Assembly: GCF_000350225.1 (NCBI RefSeq)
Contig: NW_005179149.1
Location: 1-64,000 of the forward strand
Length of the DNA: 64,000 nucleotides
Source: Chondrus crispus
Taxonomy: Eukaryota; Rhodophyta; Florideophyceae; Gigartinales; Gigartinaceae
Reading direction: 5' to 3'
Shown: in pieces, positions 1-11,344 of the stretch
How positions within the stretch are numbered: the first letter of the stretch is position 1
Layout: every line of letters starts with the position of its first letter
The notes under the pieces: generated by a model
Seen by the model: the letters and a program-made list of their open reading frames with translations, nothing else
Database searches by the model: none
Told to the model about the DNA's origin: nothing
Translations under genes and position numbers: made by a program

Positions 1-23
1 TCTTGGATCATCGTATGTACCGG

Positions 24-938
24 CTAGAGTCCGGGTTCAGCGGGACCCAGCGTGCCGAACGGGGTAACGGGTAGCGTACGGACGTCTACCGGTCCGGGTC
101 GCGCGGTGTGGTCCACCGGCGGGTAGCCGCCCCAGCGGGGATCGACGGAGAACATGGGTTCTCCGGATCCGCGAGCGGCTACTCCACGGTCCGGGTCGTT
201 ACGATACGGCACCCGTCCCGTCTGCCACATGTTTCCGGGGACATGTGGCAGAGCTTGGGACTCGGACGCGACGTTGGCGTCCATCGGAGGTCGTCTTTCT
301 CCTGCGTCTCGACTGGGATCGGCCACAGTTGGGCGCCATCCTTGCGGGGCGGCAGCGTCCGGAGGTACAGTACCACCGGGCCCTCTCGTGGGGGCACCGG
401 GCAGCCTTGCGGCCATGGTACGTTCCAAGTCACGGGCACGCTGCCGCGTGGACTCCAGCTCAGCGGTGAGGTGCGCGAAGGCACCAAGTTGCTCCGCCGA
501 GGGGGGTTGACGAGCGTCAGGACGTCTCGATGAGGTCGGCCTCGCGGGACGACCTTCCCCATACGTAGCGGGGTTCTCGGGACGCGAGTCTTCGACGAGC
601 ACCAGTCGCGATTGCAACTGGTCGACCAGTGCTCGGAGATTCTCCAGCGACTGGGTGACACGGTCGAACCTCCCCTCGCGGATGGATCGGAGCTCGTCCA
701 TGCAGCGCGAATAGACGGCGTCCGTAACGTCGATGCGGAGGGAAGTACGGACTTCCTCGATGTAGTCTGCGATGCGGTCGAACATCGCCGCCGCTTGTCC
801 TTCGGGGGACTCGGGCGACGGTTCGCGGTCTCGGAGACCAGCGTCGCCGTCGCCGAACGGCGGTGATGGGGCGTGCATAGCGGCCGCCCTCGGATCCGCC
901 GGTTCGGAGCGGATCGAGGGGGCGTATTCTTGACTCAT
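24..938 (-). CDS. Gag-like protein of LTR retrotransposon C
   Basis: This frame encodes about 304 residues from the first ATG that lies downstream of the primer-binding site. The reading frame is also open further upstream, across the PBS, but that part is leader. No zinc knuckle is visible. The mid region (about residues 55-110) is a charged helical segment with alternating leucines and arginines. It aligns by eye with the gag ORF of element D at 20,478 (shared pattern of an IRxxLRxDV-like stretch, then a QSLENLRA/QGLESLRA stretch). The C-terminal half is rich in Pro, Gly and Arg. The PBS and LTR immediately upstream (minus sense) make gag the natural reading. The rest of the element lies beyond the left edge of the window. 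Family identity rests on position and on the match to D, not on a recognised domain. Confidence 0.6.
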   Translation of the reverse strand: MSQEYAPSIRSEPADPRAAAMHAPSPPFGDGDAGLRDREPSPESPEGQAAAMFDRIADYIEEVRTSLRIDVTDAVYSRCMDELRSIREGRFDRVTQSLENLRALVDQLQSRLVLVEDSRPENPATYGEGRPARPTSSRRPDARQPPSAEQLGAFAHLTAELESTRQRARDLERTMAARLPGAPTRGPGGTVPPDAAAPQGWRPTVADPSRDAGERRPPMDANVASESQALPHVPGNMWQTGRVPYRNDPDRGVAARGSGEPMFSVDPRWGGYPPVDHTARPGPVDVRTLPVTPFGTLGPAEPGL

Positions 939-997
939 CTCGACGCGTACGGACGCGGAGGAAAAAGAAAGTCTTCTCGGAAAGATCTCGGGGTCTT

Positions 998-1013
998 CTA
1001 GGTCGGGAGACCA
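998..1013 (-). other. tRNA primer-binding site of element C
   Basis: Read on the minus strand this is TGGTCTCCCGACCTAG, one base after the LTR end. TGG at the start matches the complement of a tRNA CCA end. The same motif with at most two or three changes occurs next to the LTRs of elements A, B, D and E. Confidence 0.75.
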
Positions 1014-1014
1014 C

Positions 1015-1633
1015 TGTAGCATAAACACCCCTAAACGGATAGGGGTGTATGCTTAGTCCTGGAAGACCCGTACGCACGAGAAGACGGGGGAAGTCGGACC
1101 AGCTAACGAAACCGGAGCACGGGCCCGGGTAGCGTGGTAGAGCGGGATCGGGGGGAGGACGCGCACTCGCGCGGGCCGATCTACGCCTCGACGCCCCGGA
1201 GCAGCGCTGGGTTACGTTCCAGCGCTGACGGGCGGAGGTGGATCTAGGCTCGCTCGCGTGCTCGCGCGTCCTCTACCCGCGCTCGGTCTCGCCTTAAGGT
1301 AGCTAACGGAAGCTTCCTTAGGATAAGCTGGAAGTCAGACCTAGGCGGTAGGTCGTGGACAAGTCCGTGCTTGTCCCCTTCGCCGCCGCCGGTCCGCTCC
1401 GTCATTTAATGTACAATTAGTCTATCGTAACTTAGTACAGTACGTACTGTACTATGGGGCACTACTGTAGTCGGCACTGTCAGCCGACGGGGCTGACTGT
1501 ATACGTGTCGTACACGTATAGTACACGTGGGGGCGCGTGCCCCCGTACACGTGTGGTACCGGCTGTCTGTAAGGTTCGTGCCTTACAGAGCCGGATCCAA
1601 TTTCTAATCTAATTCTTTCGTAGTTATACTACA
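1015..1633 (-). repeat. 5' LTR of retrotransposon C
   Basis: The 619-bp segment begins TGTAGCATA and ends TATACTACA, so its ends form a short TGTAG...CTACA inverted repeat typical of LTRs. One end abuts the PBS. The interior has several short palindromes, for example around 1,435-1,452 and 1,500-1,555 (CACGTG-containing arms). The partner LTR would lie outside the window. The outer boundary is chosen from the terminal inverted repeat and could be off by a few bases. Confidence 0.65.
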
Positions 1634-2396
1634 GTTGCCCTGTCTCGATCTGGCGAAGGTGTTGGGGTCTGCCGGGTTGCAGGAGCGTCTTCAATCCTTG
1701 CTCGATCTCCATGACCGGGTCGACTGGTCCCGCATTCCCTATAACCAAGGACATCACTTTGACAATCCACGAGTGAGGAACCATTCCCCGGGTCGACGAT
1801 TCGACGTCGGTACCCCGCTAACCGGCAACTGGGTCCGCATTGCGGCGGGGACGCTGAGCGTCACTCAGCCGGAGTTACTTCTGGGGCAACCGGGGCCGAC
1901 CGCTGGGGTTGGCCGCGATGCCACCCGCCTGCGTCCTTGCGAGGAGATACACGAAGTGGGCGCTGAGCCTCGCGCGCGCGAGCCGGTTCGCCTTAGGGCG
2001 AGGCGCGGCGGGGTGGGGTCCTCAGTCGACGTGGTGATGGCCGGGGGGACGACGGTCGAGACGCGGGAGGCTGCCAAAGCGGGGTCCGGTCCGGCCGATT
2101 TAACGGACGCGAGCTTGCGCGCGTTGTTCGAAAACCCCCGCATGCGGTCCAAGCTGCGTCAGCTCTTCGCCGAGGGAGGCTCCGGGGGAGAGACTACAGT
2201 CGCTACGGTCGCGTGTACGCCACCGTCCGCCTTTCTCGAGAAGGAGATAACCCCTCGCTCTAAGAGCAGGGGACCGTCAGCTCCGGTCGGAGGGTCTAAA
2301 GAGGCCGCTCCCGCTGCAGGGGAGGAAGGTGACGCTCCTGGCGAACCCCACGAGGAGGCGCCGGAGAAGCAAATCGGCGACTACGTGGAAAAGTAG
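1608..2396 (+). other. Open frame without ATG start, unrecognised, between LTR C and element A
   Basis: The frame is open from 1,608 to a TAG at 2,394-2,396, about 260 codons, but its first ATG is only at 2,037, leaving about 119 residues. The translation is hydrophilic with an acidic, Ala/Gly/Pro/Glu-rich tail and no recognised domain. It begins almost exactly at the outer edge of the element C LTR, so it may be the tail of a gag-like gene from another plus-strand retroelement cut by C, or a chance frame in GC-rich DNA. No function is proposed. Confidence 0.25.
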
Positions 2397-2581
2397 CCGC
2401 TCGAGGGGCGTCGCTCTCGTATTAGAGGGATTAGTTGACCCATCTCGAACGCACGAGTTAGTTTCTTTCGTCCGCCTGTCATTTGGTAAAGATAATTACT
2501 TCCCCGACCCGTGGCCGGCAGTCTCTGGTGAGGAGGTCCGTTCTCCCTCTCCCGTCAAGCGGGTCTCGTGTTCCCGCCTTG

Positions 2582-3367
2582 CGAGGTTATCGTTTGACAG
2601 TACTCGACAAGCGAAGAAGGGATTCTCGTCAAGTGAGTTCGTTCATGAGTTTGCTCTCAACCTCGACACTGCGAGGAGATCTCTCGATTAGCCGAGATCA
2701 ATAATTTGACAATACTCGACACTATGGCAGGAGGGCTCTCGTCCGTCTAGGTCATTTATTTGATGTCCTCTTTCGAACCGACGAGTCTCACGTCCTCTTC
2801 TTACGAGGTTAATACTTGACAGTACTCGACAAGCGAGGAAGGGATCCTCGTCGAGCGAGTTCGTTCCTGAGGTTGCCGTCAACCTCGACACTACGAGGAG
2901 ATCTCTCGTCCGTCGAGGTCATTAATTTGATGTCCACTCTCGAACCGACGAGTCTCACGTCCTCTTCTTACGAGGTTAATACTTGACAGTACTGGACAAG
3001 CGAGGAAGGGATCCTCGTCGAGCGAGTTCGTTCCTGAGGTTGCCCTCAACCTCGACACTGCGAGGAGATCTCTCGATTAGCCGAGGTCAATAATTTGACA
3101 ATACTCGACACTATGCCAGGAGGGCTTTCGTCCGTCTAGGTCATTTATTTGATGTCCTCTCCCGAACCGACGAGTCTCACGTCCTTTTCTTACGAGGTTA
3201 TTACGTGGCAGTACTCGACAAGCGAGGGAGGGATCCTCGTCGAGCTAGTTCGTTCATGAGGTGGCTCTCAACCTCGACACTGCGAGGAGATCTCTCGATT
3301 AGCCGAGGTCAATAATTTGACAATACTCGACACTATGCAAGGAGGGCTCTCGTCCGTCGAGGGCGTT
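2582..3367. repeat. Tandem repeat array, four copies, alternating 222/167-bp spacing
   Basis: Four copies begin at 2,582, 2,804, 2,971 and 3,193 with the motif CGAGGTTA. Each carries a TTGACAGTACTCGACAAGCG-like core and a TCGACACTGCGAGGAGATC-like block. The third copy starts only 167 bp after the second because a block of about 55 bp (containing TTTGACAATACTCGACACTA) is missing from copy two. The array lies directly downstream of the chromodomain end of element A, where its 3' untranslated region and 3' LTR would be expected. Confidence 0.75.
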
Positions 3368-3396
3368 AATGCGACTGTCAGCGTGGACAACAGTCG

Positions 3397-3954
3397 TCAG
3401 TGTTGCATACCCACGCTGTCAGGGCGATCCCACAGAAAACGTCTGGGGAGCCGTAAGTGTTTGCGACGGCAGTAGCGCACCACCGTGTTGTAATCCACGT
3501 GGTGAGCAGGCTCCCAAGTGTCGTCGTCCGTGGAGTAGCCGTACCAATGGACGCGAAATAGGGGAACGCCGTCACTCCCTGGGGCGTGCCCGGAGAGCGA
3601 ATCCACGACGTACTGCGTAGGCAGGACTCCCGTAGTGGTCGGGGAAGGCGAGGTCGCCGCCGGTGGGGGTGATTGTCGCGGGAGGTTGACAGCGTTGCTC
3701 GACGGGTTGGTGCAGTTGAGCTTGAACGTACACTTCGCGGCGATGGACGGCATGGCCTCAGCGATGGCCTGTTGGATGGTAATTTCCGTAGGAGGGGTTC
3801 GGAACGGGCCCGGGGTCTCCTGCGAGGGAGGACCCGCCGCCACAGGGCGTAAAATTTCCGAGGTACTTCTCGGCAGAGCGTGGTTGTTCCGGACGGCGCG
3901 ACACGTGTCATTGGGGATGGCGGCTCGAGAGGGTGTTTGCGCATTCCCAGGCAC
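3397..3954 (-). pseudogene. Element A: integrase C-terminal tail with chromodomain
   Basis: A chromodomain is visible near the C-terminus: a YVVDSL-type first strand, then LFRVHWYGYSTDDDTWEP, the characteristic (L/Y)xVxWxGY...(D)xTWEP pattern, then an HHVDYNTVV helix. A Pro/Thr-rich linker precedes it. Chromodomains on chromovirus integrases bind methylated histone H3 and steer integration to heterochromatin. The frame differs from that of the integrase core at 4,181-4,933, so there is a frameshift between about 3,960 and 4,190. Confidence 0.8.
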
Positions 3955-4180
3955 GGACGAGTCCCTGCGGGTAGCTAACGATCCTTCTGTCGCCGCGGTA
4001 GTAACAACCTCTCTGGTAGGACGTTCCCTCGTTGAGGCAGGCCGCTGGTGGTGAGCTGCGATATGACTCGCTCGGGCCGTCTGCTGGCCAACGCATCCAT
4101 TAATCCGGGCGTGCGCCTGTCCGAGGGTGCCGGTGAGGGGGCGTCGTCATCCAGGTTGATGTCAGCTCGCAGATGGTCCA

Positions 4181-5806
4181 TCACTGGTTCCACGGGTCAT
4201 CCTCATCTTCGCATTCGTCCGCCAATGCGGGCGTGGTGTCCTCCGCCGCGTTACGGAGGGGCGGAGACTTGACGATTCTATCTCGAGAGATCCGGTCCTT
4301 CAGTCCTGTTCCTCGAATGACCGTGACTGTGTGGTCATCCACCTTCACGACTGGAAACGGTCCCTCGGTGCGCAGCGCGAGTTTGTTGTTTACCCGATCC
4401 TTGTCGGTCCGTTCCTCTGAGCGTAGGGCTGCTTCTTGATTAACGAGTACTTGGTCCCCTACTTGATATTCCGGCGTCGGGAGTCGAATCCGCTTATCAA
4501 AATCATCCTTGTAGCGTAGCTGCCCGGCGCGTAGGTTCTTGTCAGCTGTGGCCATGAGGCCGCGCAACCACGCGAGGAAGCGGAACTTGAAATGCGCCCT
4601 TGAGGCGAAGGGGGCCAACGTCGGAGTTTGCTGTAGGGACAACGGACTCGGCGTCCGGGATAGCTTCAGCTCAAATGGCCTTATGCCGATCATGCGGTTG
4701 ACCGTGCAGTTGTAGCCATAGGTGAGGGCATCCGTGTACTGGTCCCAGTCACGTTGGTTATCGGCCAGATAGTGCCGTAGAGTTAAGACCAACGTTCTGT
4801 TGAATCTTTCCACCTGCCCATTAGTCTGGAGGTGATATGCGGTTGTGAACACACTCTCAATAGAGAGGATTTTGCACACTGCGAGGAAGAACTTCGAAGT
4901 GAATTGACTTCCGTTGTCGGAGAGGAGCTTCACTGGAGCTCCGTAAACGAAGACCCAGTGTGAAATGAACGCCTGAGCTACTGTCTCGGCGGTGATTTTC
5001 CGTAAAGGTACGGTTCGGGTTTACTTGGAGTAACGGTCCGTCATCACCAAGAGGTAACGATGTCCTCTTGGGGTTCGGGGCAGTTCTCCAAGGATATCAA
5101 TTGCGATGTACTCCAGGGGGCCTGATGGAGGGAACGTCTTCAATTCTGAGTTGTGTTTACGCAATTTGATGCGGGCCTTGGCGCAGTCGGGACACATCCG
5201 GACTGTGGAATAGGCATCGACCGACATGCTTGGCCAGTAATACGGCTGCCGGAGCGTGTAGAATAAACGCCGACCTCCAGGGTGACCTGTGGTGGCGGGA
5301 TAATGAGATAAATACAACACCCTGTCACGGAGGGTTGTTGGGACGACAATTTGTTCGACACCATCCAGGTGGGCTTTCCGACAGACTAAACCTTCTGTGT
5401 TGATGAAGAACCGTGACCAACAGGGTTGGGCGGAACCCTCCTCCTTTGCAAGACGGGAAGCCACTTCCTTACACAAGGGATCGGAGAGTTGTTCCCGCGA
5501 AAAATCGTCATGCGTCAGCGCGGCCTTTGATGCCGGGGGTTCCAAGGCATAACAGCCGGATGTCAAGTCGACCTCAGGGTCGTCATCATTTTCCTCTGTG
5601 AACAGAGAGTCGTCCTCAAGGTCCAAAGCTGAGTAACAAGGTATCTCCTCGTCCACCGGGACGGTAGTACCCCCCGTGGAGGGTATACGACTTAAAGCGT
5701 CGGCAAGGCGATTCTTGATTCCCTTCACGTAGGTAACGTCGAAGTCATATTCGGCAAGGCGCAAGCGCCACCGGGCAAGTCGACCACTCGCATCGACGAG
5801 GTTCAT
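4181..5806 (-). pseudogene. Element A: RNase H end and integrase
   Basis: The part from 5,806 to 5,021 holds the end of RNase H, then the HHCC zinc finger of integrase (HYPATTGHPGGRR, then CPDCAK), then the first catalytic Asp in AIDILGELPRTPRG. The part from 4,933 to 4,181 holds the second catalytic Asp in LLSDNGSQF and the catalytic Glu in GQVERFNRTL, so the D,D,E triad is intact here. It also carries the GPF/Y-like strand GPFPVVKVDD. Stop codons interrupt the frame around 4,934-5,023. Most close relative in the window: element B integrase (13,569-11,713). Confidence 0.85.
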
Positions 5807-7216
5807 GAGCCACCTGAGAGAATAGTGATCGGTGTTGACCGTAAACCGCTCGCGTTCCAGGTAGGGCCGCAGCGTTTGAATCGCCCATACGATGGCGAGG
5901 CATTCTTTCTCGGTCGTCGACTAATTGCGTTCCGCTGTACATAGTGTGCGGGACCAATACCCAACCGGTTATCGGTGCCCATTCTCATGGGTTTGTAGCA
6001 AGGTACAACCCAGTTGAGCGTCTGACGCATCGGTATCGAGCGAATAGGGTAACCCGAGGCGAGGAAGCTTCAACACCGGGAAGGATATTAGACACTCCTT
6101 CAACGTGTTGAAGGCCGTGGTTTGGACCTCCGCAAAGGTGGGAAGGAGATCTGGTTCTCCCTTGCGGAGCATAGCCGTCAGAGGCGCCGCTATGTTAGCA
6201 AAGTGGTCGAGAAATCGTTGGTATACATTACACATCCCCAAAAAGGAGCGGAGCTCCGTTTGGGTCCGTGGAGTGGTCGCTTCGGAGAGCGCTTTGACAT
6301 TCTTCGGGTGAACTTGCAGTTCCCCCGGTCGAATGATATGTCCCAAGTACTCTACAGAGTCTTGAAAAAACTTACACTTTTTGAGCTTAAGTGATAAACC
6401 CTCCTGTTAGAGGGCTTGGAGTATAACCTCCATATCCTTGAGATGGGAGTCGTGATTCTTGGAGAAAATAATCATGTCGTCCAAGTAAATCAAGCAACTC
6501 TTCCATCGGTAGCCGGAGAGGAGAATATCCAGCATTCTTTGAAATGTAGCCGGGGCGTTCATCAGGCCGAAGGGCATTCGGTTGAACTGACACGTCCCAG
6601 CATGACACGTAAACGTGGTTTTTGCTCTATCCTCCTTGGCTACTGGGATTTGCCAGTAGCCGGAGTTACAATCCAAGGTGGTGAACACCTTGGCCTCTCC
6701 GAGGGAGTCTAGACACTCGTGCATGCGAGGAATGGGGTACGTGTCTCGCACGGTGAGAGCGTTTAAACGACGATAGTCGACACAAAAGCGGAGGCTTCCA
6801 TCCTGCTTGGGGATGAAGACGACGGGCGACGCCCATTCGGATTTCGATCGGGTGATCACCCCGTTAGCCAACATCTCGTCAACCGAGGCTTGTTCCGCCT
6901 CTAGGGCGCGTGGTCCTGCCCGATACGGTTAGCAACCGAACGGCCTAGCGCTGGGGGTGAGCTCGATGCGGTGGTTTGTCGCGCGAACCTCGCCCAGAGT
7001 CCCGTTCCACATGCCAGCGTAGGGCGTGAGCATGGTGCTGACCTGCCTACGCTGGTGCGGCGGCAGGTGGTCGAGGGGGACGACATCCATGGGATGGGAG
7101 TCCGACTCCGGGGTTGAGAAGGTTGGCCGAGGGGAGTCGTCATTCTGTACCGGCGGGCCCCCCTCGTGAAATTTCGCAGCTAGAACTGCGTCTAACGGCA
7201 TCGCCGTGCGGATCAT
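5807..7216 (-). pseudogene. Element A: reverse transcriptase and RNase H
   Basis: The RT fingers and palm are readable: GSLRFCVDYRRLNALTVRD, FTTLDCNSGYWQIPV (first catalytic Asp), FNRMPFGLMNAPATFQ and the active-site YLDD in CLIYLDDMIIF. RNase H follows, with a DTDASDAQLG motif. The frame stays the same for most of the region, but stops occur near 6,875-6,930, 6,387-6,407, 5,969 and 5,920, so the enzyme is dead. The conserved linker upstream (7,216-6,929) matches the corresponding part of element B. Confidence 0.85.
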
Positions 7217-8091
7217 CGCGCGGGGATGGGGGGATACAACCCACTACTTGGTTCTTCGATAATCTCTTGGTGGCCGCTGAGAAGTTGGCCACCAGGACCC
7301 GAAACTCCTGCAACGGGGAGAGGTGAACCACTCCGTTGGAGATGGAGACTATGTGCTTCGCATATAATTGCGGGTTTGGCTCTACGACCGAGAGTCCACT
7401 CCTTCCGTTGGTGATGTAAACCCACGTTTGGGTCCCGGCTGAGATATCCACTGCACGGGCGACCTTAAGCTTGGGGGAAGTACGCCCTGCTGTGGTGGAA
7501 TACTCCTGCTCCGAGGGGAGCGGGGGCTGGTCCGCGGCAGGACGAGTCGGTTTCCGAACGATGGGTACCTTCGTACCGTCGTCCAACTTCACGAGCTTGC
7601 GTCGGGGGTAGATGGCTTCGACAAATCGGTCGTTAAATTCGCAACCCAGAATAACGGGGGCGGCCAATCGCTCACAGACGATGAATGTGCACTTCATGGT
7701 GCGGTCACCTAACCGCACCACCAGTGGTATTTGACCGCTGGTACACAAGGGCCGTCTATTTGCGTCTGCAATTGTCGGGACTTCGCTCCGGGATAAGGAA
7801 AGACTCCCATCCTGTGGGTAACGTGTCAGCCCTGACAAAATTAGATCCCGCGCCCGTGTCGAGGATGATGAGGTGCCTCAGAAATATAGCTGGAGTTAGT
7901 CCAAGGTCAGCGTAGACCTTGTAATTTCTCCGAGACAGGGTCATTACTGTCTCGGAGGTCAGAACACCCGGGGCGAGCACTGGGATGTTCCTCCGCCATG
8001 GTCGGCGTAGAGTACCGAGTCCCTCGGGATCGGGGTTATCCTGGCTAGTACCAGTATAGTTGCCGCCGAGAATTCGGAACCGCTTCTCCAC
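7140..8091 (-). pseudogene. Element A: aspartic protease region
   Basis: The catalytic motif of a retropepsin is visible as LDTGAGSNFV near the C-terminal end of the 8,091-7,756 frame. A second conserved strand APVILGCEFND follows in the other frame (7,838-7,140), which also carries KVPIVRK and the protease-RT linker. The two halves are joined in element B's ancestor but here lie in different frames, so there is a frameshift near 7,800. Confidence 0.8.
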
Positions 8092-8180
8092 CTTTGGAGG
8101 TGAGTCTTCGTCCGCCAGCTTGGGCGACTGATCCGGGGTGGAGCCCGAGTTTACCTCAGCTGCTGCGGGCTGAGGTTCTC

Positions 8181-10445
8181 CTAGTTTTTTGGAGCTTGTC
8201 GAACGCTGTCAGGGGGCGGGGCAGACTTTGTCCCCGTGCCTAGATGCGGCGGCAGGGCGGCCGCGGTAGCGGGATTAATTACCCGGTTGGCCTCATAACT
8301 GAGGAGGGCAACGGCGCGGAGGTACGCGTCCGAGGGGACCCGGCCCTTCTGTGCCGTGCTCAGCTTCTCGTACTGATGAGGTACGAGAGAGACATTCTTC
8401 ACCTTCAAGTCACAGTCAAGGGCTATATGGTCCCCGACCTTGTAACAGGCGAAGAAGATGATCTGCGGGGACGGGGGTCCCCGTAGGTCCTTCTGGATGT
8501 TCCGGGAGGGCCGCTCGAAGGCGGGCCCGTGGGGGCTCCCCGTACGCTCCGCAGCGGGTTGGTACGGCTTGCGCCGGTCGCCGTAGAAAAGCGAATCTTC
8601 ATCGTTGAAGGAGGAGTCCTCCGTTGGTAGGGAAGGCATCCCGCCAGCGTTGTCCCCTTCCGTGGCAAAGTAATTCTCGGCACCCGCCGCCGTCTGGTAG
8701 CTGGCGGTGGGGCCGGTCGTTGAAGATGGAACGCTATCAAGAGCGGCAAGGACCTGCTTACCAGGGCGGGGCCTAGCAAATTCCACCCGGCGACTCGGGG
8801 CTTGCTGAGCTCGGAGGGGCTCTCCATGGGAACGCGCATGAGCCACCGTATCCCCGAACGAGAATCGCAGTCGATCCTCGCGGGTTTGCAGAACTAACGG
8901 CTTGATCGCCGGTGTGAGCCCCTCGATGAACAGGGTAGTTCTCTCGTAGGGCGAGTGTACGTCGCCACATCTACCGAGGGCGTTCAGCATCCGAGAGGCG
9001 GACTCGGTTTCCAGTTCGCCCGGTTTTTGGTGTAATTCTCTCAGCGCGGTGAGGGCGTGCTCAATTTCGAGGTTGGTCGCGTAAGTGCGCAGCAACCAGT
9101 TCACGGCTGTCGCCTAGTTCGCGATCCCTTGGGATTTGCGGTGTAACCCTCTTTGGGACTCATACGCCTCTTTTGCCGGCTGGGATAACAGGTGGGGGAG
9201 AGCCATCAGGGCCATCGCCTCAGTCATATTGGCGTTATCAAAGTTCTCCTTGCAACGCGCCAGGAAACTTATGACCCTGATTGGGTCCACCCCGCTGAAC
9301 TTGTAATCTCCCATCACTACGAGGAGGTACTGTACTCTCTTACGGGTCGAGGCGTAGACCTTGTCATCCACGGTCTGCCTCGTGTTCTCGAGGCGATACG
9401 CTCGGTAATTACATACACTTCGGAAGCGGTGGTTCGTCGGCTTCCAGACTGAGACGTGCTTCTGTCTGGGGCCGAACGTCGGCATCGGGGCCGTGAGTGA
9501 CTCTGACTCGGAATCCAATTCCGAGTCAGAGGGCGAAGACGAAGCTGAGCTCGAGTACGACGAGGAGGGTCCCTCGGATGGCGGGTAGGCACTCTTGCCC
9601 CCCTTCTGACGTCGAGAGTCGCCTTTCTTCCGGCTTGGCTTAGACTTTTTTCGTCGTCCCTCGCCACCGCCGTCGGAGCTTCCCCCCGAGTCGGGGTTTC
9701 CTCCCGGGGGATTCCGGGATGGTAATTCACCCTCACGGGGGTCCTGACCGGCGGGGGCGTCCTCTGGGAGGGCCCTCGCGGGGACCAATGACGCCGTCGG
9801 GTCGGCGAATAGTTGGGGACCGGTCCCCACTGAGGGGACGGGTATCCCCGCGGCCTGTAACGCCGGGATCATGACGTTGGACAAGAGTAAGTTCTCGTCC
9901 AACGGAGGTAGCTCCCGTCTCCGGGAGTTGACTGGCACTTCTCCCAAGGGAGGAGTTGTGGTAACTCCGGCAATGGCCGGAGGCTTAACAGCAGCAATGG
10001 CTGGGGTGGGCGCCGCCGATCCGTCCTGAGTGACAGGCGCCGGATCGGGGCGGTACGTCTTGAAGACAGATAATTCCTGACGAAGGGACTTGACTTCCTC
10101 CGTTACAGTAGCGATCTCCGTTTTCAGAAAGAGGATCGCCTCCTCGACCCTGGCCTCGATGTCTTCTTGCCAGGCCTTGGCCAATACTCCTTCCAGGGCG
10201 GAGAGGCGATCGCGCTCGCGCGCGGATTGTACATCCGCCTGCGTGGCGACGGTTTCCTCCACGAAGGAGTTGAGGTTCTCTCGCAGCGCCGACGAGTGCG
10301 CTGCGAGTTTCTCCGCCACCGTTGTGAGCGTAAACCTTTCGGCTTCTCGGAGCGACTCACGGCAGCTCCGAGTTATCCACGCCGCTACGGGCGCAGGAAC
10401 GTCTCGGGGACGGGTTTCTCGGGAACTCTCCGACCCGGACACCAT
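8181..10445 (-). pseudogene. Element A: gag, one nonsense mutation
   Basis: Translation from the ATG at 10,445 starts MVSGSESSRETRPRDVPAPV, nearly the same as the gag starts of B (18,385) and E (21,533). A helical segment follows, then a Pro/Ser-rich acidic middle and a capsid-like region conserved with B. The frame is broken by a TAG at 9,114-9,116 where B has TGG (Trp in a WPAAVNWLL context), so it is one point mutation from continuous. Near the C-terminus is a zinc-knuckle remnant with CYKVGDHIALDC, where the first Cys seen in B is replaced by Phe. Confidence 0.8.
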
Positions 10446-10529
10446 GTCTTGAAACACCTGTGAACGGTGGTGAGCACCCTCAAAAGAAACAATTAGAAAA
10501 GAGAAAGGGGTCACAGACTCCGCAGATTT

Positions 10530-10545
10530 GTAGGTCGGGAGACCA
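10530..10545 (-). other. tRNA primer-binding site of element A
   Basis: On the minus strand it reads TGGTCTCCCGACCTAC, three bases after the LTR end. It differs from the site of element C only in the last base. Confidence 0.75.
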
Positions 10546-10548
10546 AAA

Positions 10549-11283
10549 TGTCGGGCACTGGGGTCGCGGTGTATAACCCCAAGGCAGAGCACGCGTGTTC
10601 AGAACGCGGGTTGTACGGGAGACCACCCGGTGATAACCGGCAACGGGGTCCGGGCGCGATCGGCGCAATAGGTAGCAAAAAAACGGAGGGTTAGAACAGG
10701 GGATCGCCCAGAGGGGGCGGAGCGGTAGGGACGTCTCGCGCGGTAGAGCGGTTAGTATCTTCGGTAGCAGCACGCGCGGTAGAGCGGTTGGGATTCGCGG
10801 TCGTAGATGGGCTGGCGTAGTGTAGCACGGCTTGTGCTATACTGGCGCGAGGCTACTACCGAGATTCCAGAAGCTTCGGAAAAGAACCCAAGGCTTCGTG
10901 CCTTCTTTACTTAGGGTCGAACGTCGACTATATAGTAGTCGACGTCGTAATAATATTAATTAATAACAATTAATCAATAATAATAAATTAAAACACGGTA
11001 ATATATACCGGCGTACTAGCATAGACGCTATACAGTACGCAATACCCCCCTGTATAGGGTTTTGATACCCGCTCACACGTGGGGATCGACACGCCTAGAC
11101 GTGGAGTGACAGACTGTCCGTACTTCGACAGGGCTTACACCCGGCCATGCCTGGGTGGGGAGTTACACGATTACACGTGGTACAGGTACACGAATATCCG
11201 TGGTGTACACGTGGGAGGCGCACCCGGGAGGGTGGCATCCCGCGTATGCCTCGCGAATGAGGGAGGCGTACCAGTACACTACA
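10549..11283 (-). repeat. 5' LTR of element A, also the only LTR at the 3' side of element B
   Basis: The segment begins TGTCGGGCACTG and ends CAGTACACTACA, an imperfect terminal inverted repeat (TGTxGxGxACTG) that parallels the ends of LTRs B and E. It contains an AT-rich stretch at 10,945-11,010 and short palindromes (for example TCGACTATATAGTAGTCGA at about 10,924-10,942). Element B's coding region ends only 61 bp beyond it, so a single LTR separates the two elements. The outer end is inferred from the inverted repeat. Confidence 0.6.
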
Positions 11284-11344
11284 CTCGGTCCGTGGACGTA
11301 AGAGAGATGCGAGACGACGTAGGTCGAGGGCCAGCGAGAGAAGA

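Larger units (their letters stand above)
3378..11283 (-). mobile_element. Ty3/gypsy chromovirus retrotransposon A, decayed
   Basis: Minus-strand order is LTR (10,549-11,283), PBS (10,530-10,545), gag (10,445 to 8,181), protease, RT-RNase H, integrase and chromodomain (down to about 3,397). PR-RT-RH-IN order places it in Ty3/gypsy, and the C-terminal chromodomain places it with chromoviruses. Every coding domain is present, but the reading frame is broken by several stops and frameshifts, so it cannot make a full polyprotein. The 3' LTR was not found where expected. The tandem array at 2,582-3,367 occupies that place. The left limit given is the end of the last coding domain, not a proven element boundary. 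Confidence 0.85.

Noticed and set aside
2582..3367. CRISPR-like array
   Set aside because: Units are 167-222 bp and similar throughout, without the short repeat and unique spacer pattern; the host is eukaryotic.
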